Shown piece by piece: positions 45,791 to 54,319 of a stretch of 64,000 nucleotides of DNA (within the stretch, counting starts at the first letter, position 1; each line of letters opens with the position of its first letter). Source of the stretch: Asparagopsis taxiformis (taxonomy: Eukaryota; Rhodophyta; Florideophyceae; Bonnemaisoniales; Bonnemaisoniaceae); assembly GCA_030407315.1 (NCBI GenBank), contig JALQPE010002146.1, positions 1 to 64,000 on the forward strand, given 5' to 3'. A program made the position numbers and the translations under genes. The notes under the pieces were generated by a model. It saw only the letters and a program-made list of their open reading frames with translations. It searched no databases and had not been told where the DNA came from.

Positions 45791-46839
45791 GGCGGGGGGT
45801 CGGCGGCGGTGTGATGGTTGTGGTGATGCTCCGACCCGGATGTGTGGGCGATGTGCGCAGAGGCGGTTGGGGGGTTTTTGAAGCGCGGTATATCATGGTT
45901 GGTGATGGCGGCTATGATGGAGATGGTGGTTGTTTGTGCATGTTTGATGTGTGGGCGCGGTTGATTTGATGGTCAGGTCGGACAGGGTGCAATGATGCAT
46001 CGTGGCGAGATTTTGGTACACGTGGATTGTTATGGAGCTATACTGGCGTTCCATAACAGTTTTGCGATGGACGTGTATCACAGGCGTGGATGACGCGTCC
46101 GGACGGCTTTTTCTTGTTTCTGTACCATGATGCGTGGCGCGCCCATTCCCGCGCGCGACGGCCTGCCGCATGTCTTGCTGGTATATCCGAAGTATGTTCG
46201 GCGCTGCGCGTGGGAATGGGCTGAAAGGATGTGACTTGGGGCGAATTTGTATGACGTGGCGCGTGCGGATGCAGAGGATGCTGGACGATCTGCGTATGTT
46301 TGATTGTGTGGTTTACAGACATGGCATAGATTTTTATCCAGTGTCCGCGTCGGTTTGGATGATCGGTTGCTCCGTAGTTGTGCTACGTGCCTGAATCTGC
46401 TACTTGTAGAACCGAGTGTTCCGGGAAGACGATCGGGAGCGCCCGCATCGGTGCGAGTGCAGCTCAACTGGATCTGTATGGATAGCCGTGGAAAGAAACG
46501 TAAATGGCACAGCTGGAGGACATGGTGTGTGGTGGAGGCGCATACAGCTGTGCTGGTATTTTCTGGACGCCGTCTGTCTGATAGACCGCGTCGTGATGGC
46601 TACAACCTAAATGAATCGCAATGATAAAGTTTTGCATTGTGCCACCGTTTCGACTGATAGCCGATCTACATCTTCCCAGTTGCGACATTATTTCGGAATA
46701 GCTCATGATCAGCGAACGAAAGCATCCTCCGAGAGGCGAGAAGAAAGATGACGTCGATATTCGCGACCAATTCGAATGCATCCACCCGCGACGTGCAGCT
46801 GCGAAAATAGCGTGCTGCCGAATTGGCGTTGCATGAGGC
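45791..46839. other. Gene-poor stretch
   Basis: About 1 kb beyond the DUF829 gene with no gene I can support. A minus-strand frame at 46464-46922 includes a protein-like SSCAIYVSFHGYPY stretch; on the plus strand 46304-46624 is open for 106 codons. Neither can be confirmed. Confidence 0.4.
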
Positions 46840-47020
46840 GTGCCTGTGCGATATAAATCCCAGGATGGCTGCACGGACAGAGCGATATCATCACACGGGT
46901 CTGCAAGGCGCTTTTTGAACAAGACGCCAACGAATCGGTATGTATTTTCATTGTGGTTCCAACAAGCGTCAAAACGTCTTATCCTTCACATTTCCACGTT
47001 TGTCCCATGTCCACCAGATG
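46840..47020 (+). repeat. TATA-leader-intron module, plus-strand copy
   Basis: About 160 bp match 48560-48740 in inverted orientation. In order: a TATA box at 46852-46858, a leader with GTCTGCAA, GAATCG just before a GTATGT donor at 46938, conserved intron sequence (ATTTTCATTGTG, then TTATCCTTCACATTT), and a possible acceptor (CCACCAG) near 47016. No long frame follows. It looks like the start of a transcription unit and not a protein-coding repeat. Confidence 0.6.
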
Positions 47021-48041
47021 CGGGTCGGATCGCTGGCGTCGCGCGGACTGCACGCACGCTCGAAGAGGGTAGTGATGTAGCAGGAGCAGGGATGCGCGAT
47101 GATGAATGGGTACGAGCGTAGATGAGGTGTATGTAAACTGAACTGATGTCGATTCTTGCACGTGTTTTCAGCTCGGCGGTAGGGAATGGACTGTTTGGTC
47201 GTTGGCGGGTGGAGGATGATCATCTACGGCTGCGGTGTGTCGGTAGGATTGCGTCTGGGTGTATGGGGTCGTGCGGCGTGTTGATGGGAGGGAGAGTCGA
47301 ATAGATTGGGGTTATTTACATCTCGGATGTTGCGGTGCATTACGTCGGGTATGCTACTACCGGCTCGTGTTTCTATGCAAGACGGTCTAGATCTTTCGAC
47401 ATTTTGGCGCGCGGCGCAGAAGTTGCGCGGAACGCATGGAGACGGGCGTGGACTGGAGGGTGCGGGATGGGGCTTGATTGTGATCGGTGGGATTTGTGTA
47501 CTGGGATGTGCCAGATGTGCGCGGATGTATGCTCGAGTTGGGATACGTCCAGCCGGGCATCTATCAGAGCGAGGTCGCCGATAGCAATTGGGTTTTGAGC
47601 TAGGTGCGAGGTATGTCGGTTGCAGTGGTATGCGGCTATCTGTCCGTGCTGCGCTGTGTTCTCGCCATGGACCAGAGCGAATGCACGCGAAAGGGGGCGG
47701 AGGTGAGGCGGGTGTTGGCGGTGGGATGAAGTGGTCCGGCGATGGTTTCAGGGGATGCAAACTGGTCTGCGGATGGTGTCGGTGGTTTGGTTGTGACAAA
47801 TCTGCGAGATAATTCGATTTGTATTGATTGGAGTCAAATTTGGCGCGCGACGGCTACTCAGAATACGCTGCTACTCGCATGTTTCGCGTTGTCATGGAAA
47901 CATTTCCAGTACCGCTTTGGTGAATCCAAGGTGAAGGATATCAAGCTCAATGTCTCTCGCCGTCTTCTGTATAGAAACGGTGACCACTTACAGTAGGCAA
48001 CGTTTCGCGTAATCTGGAAAAGTCGTGCACATGAGAACCAA
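47021..48041. other. Gene-poor stretch
   Basis: GC-rich and with open frames on both strands (47224-47799 minus, 191 codons, proline-rich; 47742-47996 plus, 84 codons), but no family or good start supports either. Nothing recognised. Confidence 0.4.
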
Positions 48042-48359
48042 ATGGCACGGGCGGTGGGAATGGCGCGGCGCGGCGCAGTGGCTGGTGATTGGTCAATTTA
48101 TGCAAACTTGTTCAAGCGCACAAATTATTCACGCATTGACGATTTACAAGTTGCGCGAGACCGATATGGCGCAGCAGAACAGAGCAGAACAGAGCAGAGC
48201 ATGCCGGTGATGAGATTGCAATTCGACATGGACGTCTCAAATTGGCCTAATTGCCGTGCGTTTCGCGCTCAAATCGATGTCGTGTCCAAACAGCGGAGGA
48301 GATGGTCGTTGCCACCGCGGTTTCAGTCTCCCAACTTTGCGTGCTCAAGCAATGAATGA
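48042..48359 (+). CDS. Possible small basic protein
   Basis: 105 codons from an ATG in a strong context (CCAAATGGC). The first 50 residues are protein-like (MARAVGMARRGAVAGDWSIY..., then RIDDLQVARDRYGAAEQ). The centre contains a short CAGAGCAGAA-type tandem repeat. No family recognised; it may be an N-terminal exon joined to something else. Weak call. Confidence 0.3.
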   Translation: MARAVGMARRGAVAGDWSIYANLFKRTNYSRIDDLQVARDRYGAAEQSRTEQSMPVMRLQFDMDVSNWPNCRAFRAQIDVVSKQRRRWSLPPRFQSPNFACSSNE

Positions 48360-48539
48360 ATATTGTCCAAATCAGCTCATTTACATACACTTTCGAGGCG
48401 TGGACAATTGATGATGCAAACGATGTGCTCAGTTCAAGCCTACATCGCTTCATATCAGTTGTTTCCGCTCCTACATCTTCCCCTAATCTTCTTCCAATCG
48501 GCCATGACGTCTACATGAAGCCGTCGATTCCAACTCCAC

Positions 48540-48740
48540 CTAGCAGAAGCAGAATGAAAAACGCGGAAAATGTGAAGGATAAGATGTTTCTCAAAAGCTT
48601 GTATCACAATGAAAATACATACCGATTCCTTCGCTCCTAGTTGTGCGCGCAGTGCTTTGCAGACTCGTACGAGAATCCCACCCATCCCTTCATCTCCGCC
48701 AATTTATATCTATCTATCCCACAGGCATGGAATTGGAGCT
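48540..48740 (-). repeat. TATA-leader-intron module, minus-strand copy
   Basis: Inverted partner of 46840-47020. TATA box at 48703-48709, GTATGT donor starting at 48622 (81 nt from the TATA box; 80 nt in the other copy), acceptor-like CTGCTAG near 48543. The two copies point toward each other. Confidence 0.6.
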
Positions 48741-50003
48741 GCAACAAGCACTCGGCACGAGCATAATTTCAAGCTAGTACCGCGAAAATTTTATCCCTGT
48801 TCGCTGACAGGACCTGCCAACACTCCTTGAAGTACCCTAGAACCGTATCGCCTCCCTAAACATGCATGCTTTCAGTGGCAGGTGATGGCCGAGCAACCTT
48901 CCAGACGGCTATTTTCTCCGACGCCAGAGGCCCCGGAGAACATGGCCACTGCAAGCCCCGATTCTGGCAGGTGCCCGTCCTGCATCTCGCGGCGTGAATG
49001 ACAGGCCGATGGAACGCAGCATGTAGGAATGTGCCCAAATTTGTCTGGTCGAACCCTGCCTGATACATGGTATCTGCGCGAGCGAGCTTTGGTTTGACAC
49101 ATGCCAAACCTGCACTCTAGAAATCGACATTTTCGACTGCTGTGTCGTGTGAATGTGCGCGTGGCTCGCAAATCATGACGGTGTACAAGGTCGCGCCGAT
49201 AGGTCGGTCTGGATGAGGCAACAAGGATGGTCGCATGTGTAAGGTGCTTGATGAGGTTGTTGAATGACGGTCTCAAATGGACCTTTCATATCCGACACCC
49301 ATTGGCCCGACGTGTCATATATCCAATTGTTCTATACGACTCGACGCTTTCTTCCTCGTCTTCTGCTGATAACGTGGTTCCCCTTCCGCCTGCCCGTATC
49401 GCTCACGGATGCACTGTCAATACGGCTGCCATTCGTCGTGTTGCCCCGGTTGTTGCAGACTACTATGGATGCCGCGCTTTGGAGACTTTCAAGTGGTGAA
49501 ATGGAGCGATATGTACGCGTCAATTTAGGATTTAGAGGTTGGTGTCACGTCATGCACATGGGATAAAAGTGGAGGAGACAAACTGGAATACTTCCAATTT
49601 GAGATGATGACCGGCCATAGTACACGTCAACTTGGGTAATTAAGATCAACGTTGTAGATTCAAGTATCGATATGTCCCACTACACCAGAGTCGCCCTCTC
49701 TTCCACGACGCATCCTTATTGTCGCCACGCATGACATGCAGCATAGTCCACGCAGTTGCACGAAGATGTGTCCACTACTATACTCCATGGTAAGGCAAAG
49801 CAACGTATAGTCCAACGCGGGCCATTTCATAGCCCAAAGAAAGACCTCAAATGAATATACGCGTCGCACGAGCATCGACAATTCCCGCAATGTCAAGCAG
49901 CAAACGACTTAGCTCTCACCCCAGCTGCACAACTTCCATCTTCGACGAATATGCATCTCCATATGAAACAGACGCATCACATCACATAAACCCCTCATCT
50001 CGC
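48741..50003. other. Gene-poor stretch
   Basis: About 1.3 kb. Frames of 80-130 codons are found on both strands (48872-49276 minus, 49264-49566 plus) but overlap each other and show no known motif. Nothing supported. Confidence 0.4.
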
Positions 50004-50010
50004 TATAAAA
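50004..50010 (+). promoter_or_regulatory. TATA box of the first TIMP-like gene
   Basis: TATAAAA, 53 bp before the ATG at 50063. A similar element serves the second TIMP-like gene on the other strand (52108-52114). Confidence 0.6.
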
Positions 50011-50062
50011 CCCATCAGAGCACCCTTCCAATTCGAAACATCGCATCCACCAGCCACCAAAA

Positions 50063-50674
50063 ATGAAGCATCTCTTCCTCCTGCTAGCCTTCACGCTCTT
50101 CCTAACCCACCGCAGCGCAACAGCATGCACCTGTCTGCCACTAACCTTCGAGGACGCGTACGAAGACGCCAACTCAGTGGTGATCGCACGCGTGGAAACC
50201 ATCCGACCGCAGATCCCCTACTGCGTCCCAAAGCCCTGCAACATCGTGTGCGTCACGGCGCCATGCGTCTGTCCGAGCCAGCCGTGCAGCGATCTCTGTC
50301 CGCATGGAGTCTATCCCTGCAAGGGCGTTGAATTAGCGCCTCCTCAGTCTGGAAATATTGTGTATGGATTCAAATTCCTACATTTGTTCAAGGGATGCCC
50401 GCCCATCACGGTTGGCAGCGGTTTGTTTGAAGGCCTCACCGCCGCTCAGAGCGCCGCTTGTGGTGTTTCGTTTTCGATCGGTGATGAGGTCATGCTGAAT
50501 TTACCACCGCCTACTTTCACTAGACCGGTCGGTGTGTCGATCTTCTATTCGCTTAATATTTGTCAGATGCATCGTCTCACCTCTAGTCTCACGAAGAAGG
50601 AGTGGTGGTTTTTGCGCGAGCAGAGCTCGAAACCGGACAATATGTGCCGTCATCATTTGGAGGTGGCTGCGTAG
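50063..50674 (+). CDS. Secreted TIMP/netrin-like protein 1
   Basis: 203 aa. A signal peptide (LFLLLAFTLFL) ends in SATA, after which the mature protein begins with CTCLP, the same Cys-x-Cys start as animal TIMPs (CTCVP). The order then follows a TIMP/NTR domain: SVVIARVETI (beta strand), a Cys-rich insert (residues 55-90, about eight Cys), FKFLHLFKG, CGVSFSIGDEVML, NICQ and a final KKEWWFL helix. In animal TIMPs the N-terminal Cys chelates the zinc of matrix metalloproteases; whether this algal protein inhibits a protease is unknown. The gene is convergent with a paralogue at 51491-52048. Confidence 0.7.
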   Translation: MKHLFLLLAFTLFLTHRSATACTCLPLTFEDAYEDANSVVIARVETIRPQIPYCVPKPCNIVCVTAPCVCPSQPCSDLCPHGVYPCKGVELAPPQSGNIVYGFKFLHLFKGCPPITVGSGLFEGLTAAQSAACGVSFSIGDEVMLNLPPPTFTRPVGVSIFYSLNICQMHRLTSSLTKKEWWFLREQSSKPDNMCRHHLEVAA

Positions 50675-51490
50675 TGTGGGTTGAATAGTCGTGTATGTTT
50701 TAGAGCGCTTTGGAGGGAATTAAGTTGATATGTTGCTAATGTGCCCATGCTTGTGGCGTGATAAATGTTTGTCGCATCAATCGGTGGTTCAGAGGTTGCT
50801 GATAGGCAAAAGTGCGTAAGCGGTAGATTCGACAATGGTAGCTCAGTGTAGTGTCGTTGCTTGCACGCACATTCATTTTGATAGGAATCATGTTCATATG
50901 ACGGCTCTGGAACGATCATGAACCGTCCGAGCTTACTATGAATTTGTCGAAAACAAAAGTGCGGACTGCAGTGAACATTGCTGCAAAACGATTTGGTTAC
51001 CTGTTGTGGATTCAGGAAATGAAGACGTCATTGCAGCTGACGGCTTGTATTGCATGTCCATCTGGCTGGACAGCTGCAACTAAGGAACAATCGCCAAGCA
51101 TCGTAAATCCATGAGTTGGAGTAAAAAAATTGTCATCCCTTGTGATATATACCTGTTTCAAGTCTTGTTCAAGTGTAACTTGCAATAACACGCGCTTCCC
51201 GGGAGAAGCGAGATGAGCAACTCGGGGCGATAGTACCAACTAAATTGAGATTACATCAACACATGAGAATCCATCGATTGATGAAACAATGCTACACACA
51301 GATAAATTCCTTGTTCAAATCTTGCAGGCCAACTTTTAATATCATCACAGCGATGTACGATACCAGTCAATACGACACTAAACATCTAAAACACCAATAA
51401 CACCATACGATTCAAACGCATTTGCATCTCCATAACCAACTCGCGCCAATGCACCCAACATACACAACAAAGCTGGTCACGCGCAACATC
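50675..51490. other. Spacer between the two TIMP-like genes with a possible exon
   Basis: On the minus strand 51012-51242 is open for about 76 codons, without an ATG start, preceded by an acceptor-like ATTTAG. It reads as protein (HLASPGKRVLLQVTLEQ, THGFTMLGDCSLVAAVQPDG). It may be the last exon of an unrecognised gene. The rest shows nothing. Confidence 0.3.
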
Positions 51491-52048
51491 TCACATCATG
51501 CAACGATTCTCCGGCAGTCTCGACCTCCTCCTCAGAAACGCTCTCTGAGGCTTCGACACCGCACTCCACAACAGATGCTGTGCGCAGCTCGACAGTCTAA
51601 AGAACCTGCGCGGGTTTTGGCCGGTTATAATCGGCCCGAGGTACAGCAGATATTGCTCGTCTTGCTGGAGACGTATGCCGCACAAAGCGGGGCCTATGAG
51701 ACTGGTGGCGAAGAACACGGGCGACTTTGCAGCGCAACCGCGGAACGTCCGGATGACGCGTAGCTTGTAAATGGCAGTAAAACCGAATGGCAGCGGGAAG
51801 ACACACGGAGGACGCGGCGGACGCGGTGACAGTGTCGTGGACTCGGCGCTTGGCAGCGGGACGAGTTGGTCGTTACATGGCGGTGGCGTGGGAAGTGGAG
51901 GAATTTCAACAGAGATGACGCGTACACGAACCACGGAGAGCGAGGACTTGAAACGATCGCGGAAGGTTTGTGGTGGCGTGCAGAGACAGGCGGCTGTTGA
52001 GGTTGCGAGGAGGAGGAAGAAGAGGAGGGCGATGTGTTTAGTGGTCAT
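51491..52048 (-). CDS. Secreted TIMP/netrin-like protein 2
   Basis: 185 aa from the ATG at 52048. Signal peptide (IALLFFLLLATSTAA) followed directly by CLCTPP, again a Cys-x-Cys mature N terminus. Then SVVRVRVISVE, a proline-rich insert replacing the Cys-rich insert of protein 1, YKLRVIRTFRGC, CGIRLQQDEQYLLYL, SSCAQHLLW and a basic tail. Spacing of the conserved Cys and strands matches protein 1, so they are diverged paralogues. Likely extracellular matrix or cell-wall protein; activity unknown. Confidence 0.7.
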   Translation of the reverse strand: MTTKHIALLFFLLLATSTAACLCTPPQTFRDRFKSSLSVVRVRVISVEIPPLPTPPPCNDQLVPLPSAESTTLSPRPPRPPCVFPLPFGFTAIYKLRVIRTFRGCAAKSPVFFATSLIGPALCGIRLQQDEQYLLYLGPIITGQNPRRFFRLSSCAQHLLWSAVSKPQRAFLRRRSRLPENRCMM

Positions 52049-52685
52049 TTTGGGGGTGTGCGTGATGCTGTTTGTTGCTTTGTAGGTTGCAACGGTTGGT
52101 GTGTGGTGTTTATACGAGATTGTGGATGTGAAATATCGCGTGTATGGACTGCTGATGCTGATGAGCAGGTACAGATGGGACCGGCGAGATAGGATGTGAA
52201 ATCAACGAGGATAATAAGGTGGTTGTCGCATTGGGTAGCACGGAATTTGACGGATGCATCGGTCTGGGCGAGGCGGTGTCTAGTTTGGGCGCACGGTTGA
52301 ATTGTTCACACATGATCGTACGGCAGACAAGAGGAGAAAATTACATGCAGTGAGGTGGTCGTCATTGTTGCTTGTGACGGAGATGTCGCAAAGTGGATTG
52401 CACGCCGGGGGATCGTTGGCGATAAAGAAAGATATTGTACCGGTCGGAGGCGGATTTTGTCGATGGGTACTCTTGGCGGACAAGGGTGTCTTGGGAAGAC
52501 TTTGGCAATACACGTCTGCGTCGCTGTGCATAGTTCTCAAAAGCATGTTTTCCAAAAATGGCACGCGATTGGTCCAATTGATAGCCGTCTACTTTGTCAC
52601 TATGCGCATGTCGACCAGCGCTGCGCATGCGCGTCGTTGAGTCTCAACCGTCTCGACTTGTCCGACCGTTGCAACCAGACCCAAC
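52049..52685. other. Spacer with TATA box, no gene seen
   Basis: Contains the promoter of the second TIMP-like gene (TATAAAC on the minus strand at 52108-52114) and the SmE promoter. Overlapping frames at 52280-52774 on both strands look like noise. Confidence 0.45.
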
Positions 52686-53091
52686 ATGGCGTCCAAAAGC
52701 CAGAAGATCATGACTGTGCCCATTGTATGTTGCTTACAATCTGCAGCCAGGATGTGCGGACAATTGGTATCTAACCGTGCGATGCGCATGCATAGAACCT
52801 CATCTTTCGATTTCTACAAAACAGGACGCGTATAGAGATCTGGCTCTTCGACAATACAGACAGAATTCAAGGCTTCATAATTGTTCGTCCATGCATCCAC
52901 ACTAGATACTTTGTCATCTTTACGAGCGCGCTAACCACGACTGCTTCTAATCTGCACAGGGTTTCGACGAATACATGAACCTGGTACTGGACGACGCCGT
53001 AGAAATCGACCAGAGCCAAAGCAGAACAACCAAACTGGGCCGAATCCTGCTCAAAGGCGACACCGTAACTATGCTAACAGCCGCTCCGTAA
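52686..53091 (+). CDS. SNRPE: Spliceosomal Sm protein E, three exons
   Basis: Exons 52686-52724, 52796-52882 and 52960-53091 join to 85 aa. Introns are 71 nt (GTATGT...CATAG) and 77 nt (GTTCGT...CACAG), each with a CTAAC branch-like site. The protein reads [32 protein letters not shown], then after the second join [16 protein letters not shown] (Sm1/Sm2 pattern) and [13 protein letters not shown]. This matches human SmE nearly block by block. SmE is part of the Sm ring on U1, U2, U4 and U5 snRNAs. It is too short per exon to show as a long frame, so it is easily missed. It is convergent with PTGES2 (58 bp). Confidence 0.93.
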
Positions 53092-53149
53092 CCACACATT
53101 ATGCACAAACAGCTCCAGTAAACGGCTTTGGTTGTCGACCTCCTGCAAT

Positions 53150-54085
53150 TCAATCAGCTCCTATAATAGCCGCGTCGCCAATCGCCTCCTTGGTGCTGTC
53201 AAACCATTCGCCAAGCCGTTGATTATGGGAGCGAATATCTCGAAATGTATCAAATGTCTCAATCGCTTTTAGCACTCCATAAACACTCAGATCGGCCATA
53301 CCCGGCGTGTCGGAACCGCCCAGAAATTTCCCGCCGCCCTCTTCGATCGCCTCTGTCCATTCCGACATGGCGCGCAAAATCTCCTCCCTCTCGTCTCCGA
53401 TTTCGTACTTGCTCTTCAGCTTTCTCCCGACGAAGAACATCGCCATGGCGCCCGAGTACTTGATCGACGAGCGTTGCCACGGCGAAAACTTGCCCTTCTC
53501 CGAGATATACTCAAAGGTTTGCAGCGACTCGCGCGCCGACCGGTATATATTGGGCGCGATCAGATGAATAAATCGATCGTCCAACCACGTCAACCACTTC
53601 TCCTGCAGCACATCCGTCGGCTGCTCGATCTGCGTCACATCGCGCAGACGCTCGATCACCTGTCGCGACCCGTTCACCTGCTGCCCGTCGATGAGCGCGA
53701 TGGGCACCTTGCGATACGCGTCGGAGAACTGCTTCAATTCTGTCTTTCGCAACGGGTCGACTTCCACGACGCGATACGGGATGTTGTGATAGTCCATGTA
53801 GGCGCGCACCTTGCAACAGAAGGGACACACTTCGTATTGGTACAGCACAATGTCCGGTGCCGACGGCGACGGCGCAATTGGAAGCGCATTGTCAGCAAAT
53901 GCACGCGATACCGATGTAAATGCAGATAATGAAATGGCTGATACCACACAGGTGGTGCGCAGGGATCGCACACTGAAAGAGGACGGGGCAATGACAGTTG
54001 CGGAGGTGCAGCGCAGATGCGACGGATGGCGTAACAGCCGCAGAGATCGAACGATGGTGCGCGGAAGTGCTCGTGGGAGAGACAT
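53150..54085 (-). CDS. PTGES2: Prostaglandin E synthase 2-like (glutaredoxin/GST) protein
   Basis: 311 aa from the ATG at 54085. A basic N terminus (SLPRALPRTIVRSLRLLRHP) looks like a mitochondrial or plastid presequence. The thioredoxin-fold domain carries CPFC at about 87-90 (LYQYEVCPFCCKVRAYMDYHN, VEVDPLRKTELK, KVPIALIDG) and the GST-C-like domain ends in GTADLSVYGVL-type sequence (GMADLSVYGVLKAIE). Animal mPGES-2 binds haem and glutathione; its in vivo reaction is debated, and algal homologues are uncharacterised. It is divergent from SET1, about 235 bp away if SET1 starts at 54320. Confidence 0.9.
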   Translation of the reverse strand: MSLPRALPRTIVRSLRLLRHPSHLRCTSATVIAPSSFSVRSLRTTCVVSAISLSAFTSVSRAFADNALPIAPSPSAPDIVLYQYEVCPFCCKVRAYMDYHNIPYRVVEVDPLRKTELKQFSDAYRKVPIALIDGQQVNGSRQVIERLRDVTQIEQPTDVLQEKWLTWLDDRFIHLIAPNIYRSARESLQTFEYISEKGKFSPWQRSSIKYSGAMAMFFVGRKLKSKYEIGDEREEILRAMSEWTEAIEEGGGKFLGGSDTPGMADLSVYGVLKAIETFDTFRDIRSHNQRLGEWFDSTKEAIGDAAIIGAD

Positions 54086-54319
54086 GGCGCGAGCTGAACT
54101 GACGCCCGACGGTTCGAATGTGATCGATCGATCGCTCGGTGACAAAGTTGGAATTTTACTTAATTTGTACTGGCGGTACAAGTTGGCGCTATTTCTCAAT
54201 TTTATGTCACGATGCAAACACATGCCGAGCAGTTGAAATTGCGCCGCGTCTGCTACTTAGTAGCTCCCCGTCTCCCGCCAACGCCCCCACTTCCATGCTC
54301 CGCCCCCATCTTGCGCAAC

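Noticed and set aside
46464..46922. Possible hydrolase fragment (FHGYPY) on the minus strand
   Set aside because: Only one short motif-like string; flanking sequence does not extend the match.
47224..47799. 191-codon proline-rich frame on the minus strand
   Set aside because: GC-driven composition, no motif, and overlapping frames on the other strand; not enough to call a gene.
46709..48830. Pair of related peptides beginning MKIHTDS at 46709-46951 (minus) and 48609-48830 (plus)
   Set aside because: Their similarity is explained by conserved TATA, leader and splice-donor signals read on the opposite strand; after about 25 residues they diverge.
50821..50930. tRNA-like TAGCTCAG element
   Set aside because: No matching T-loop or acceptor stem within a tRNA length.
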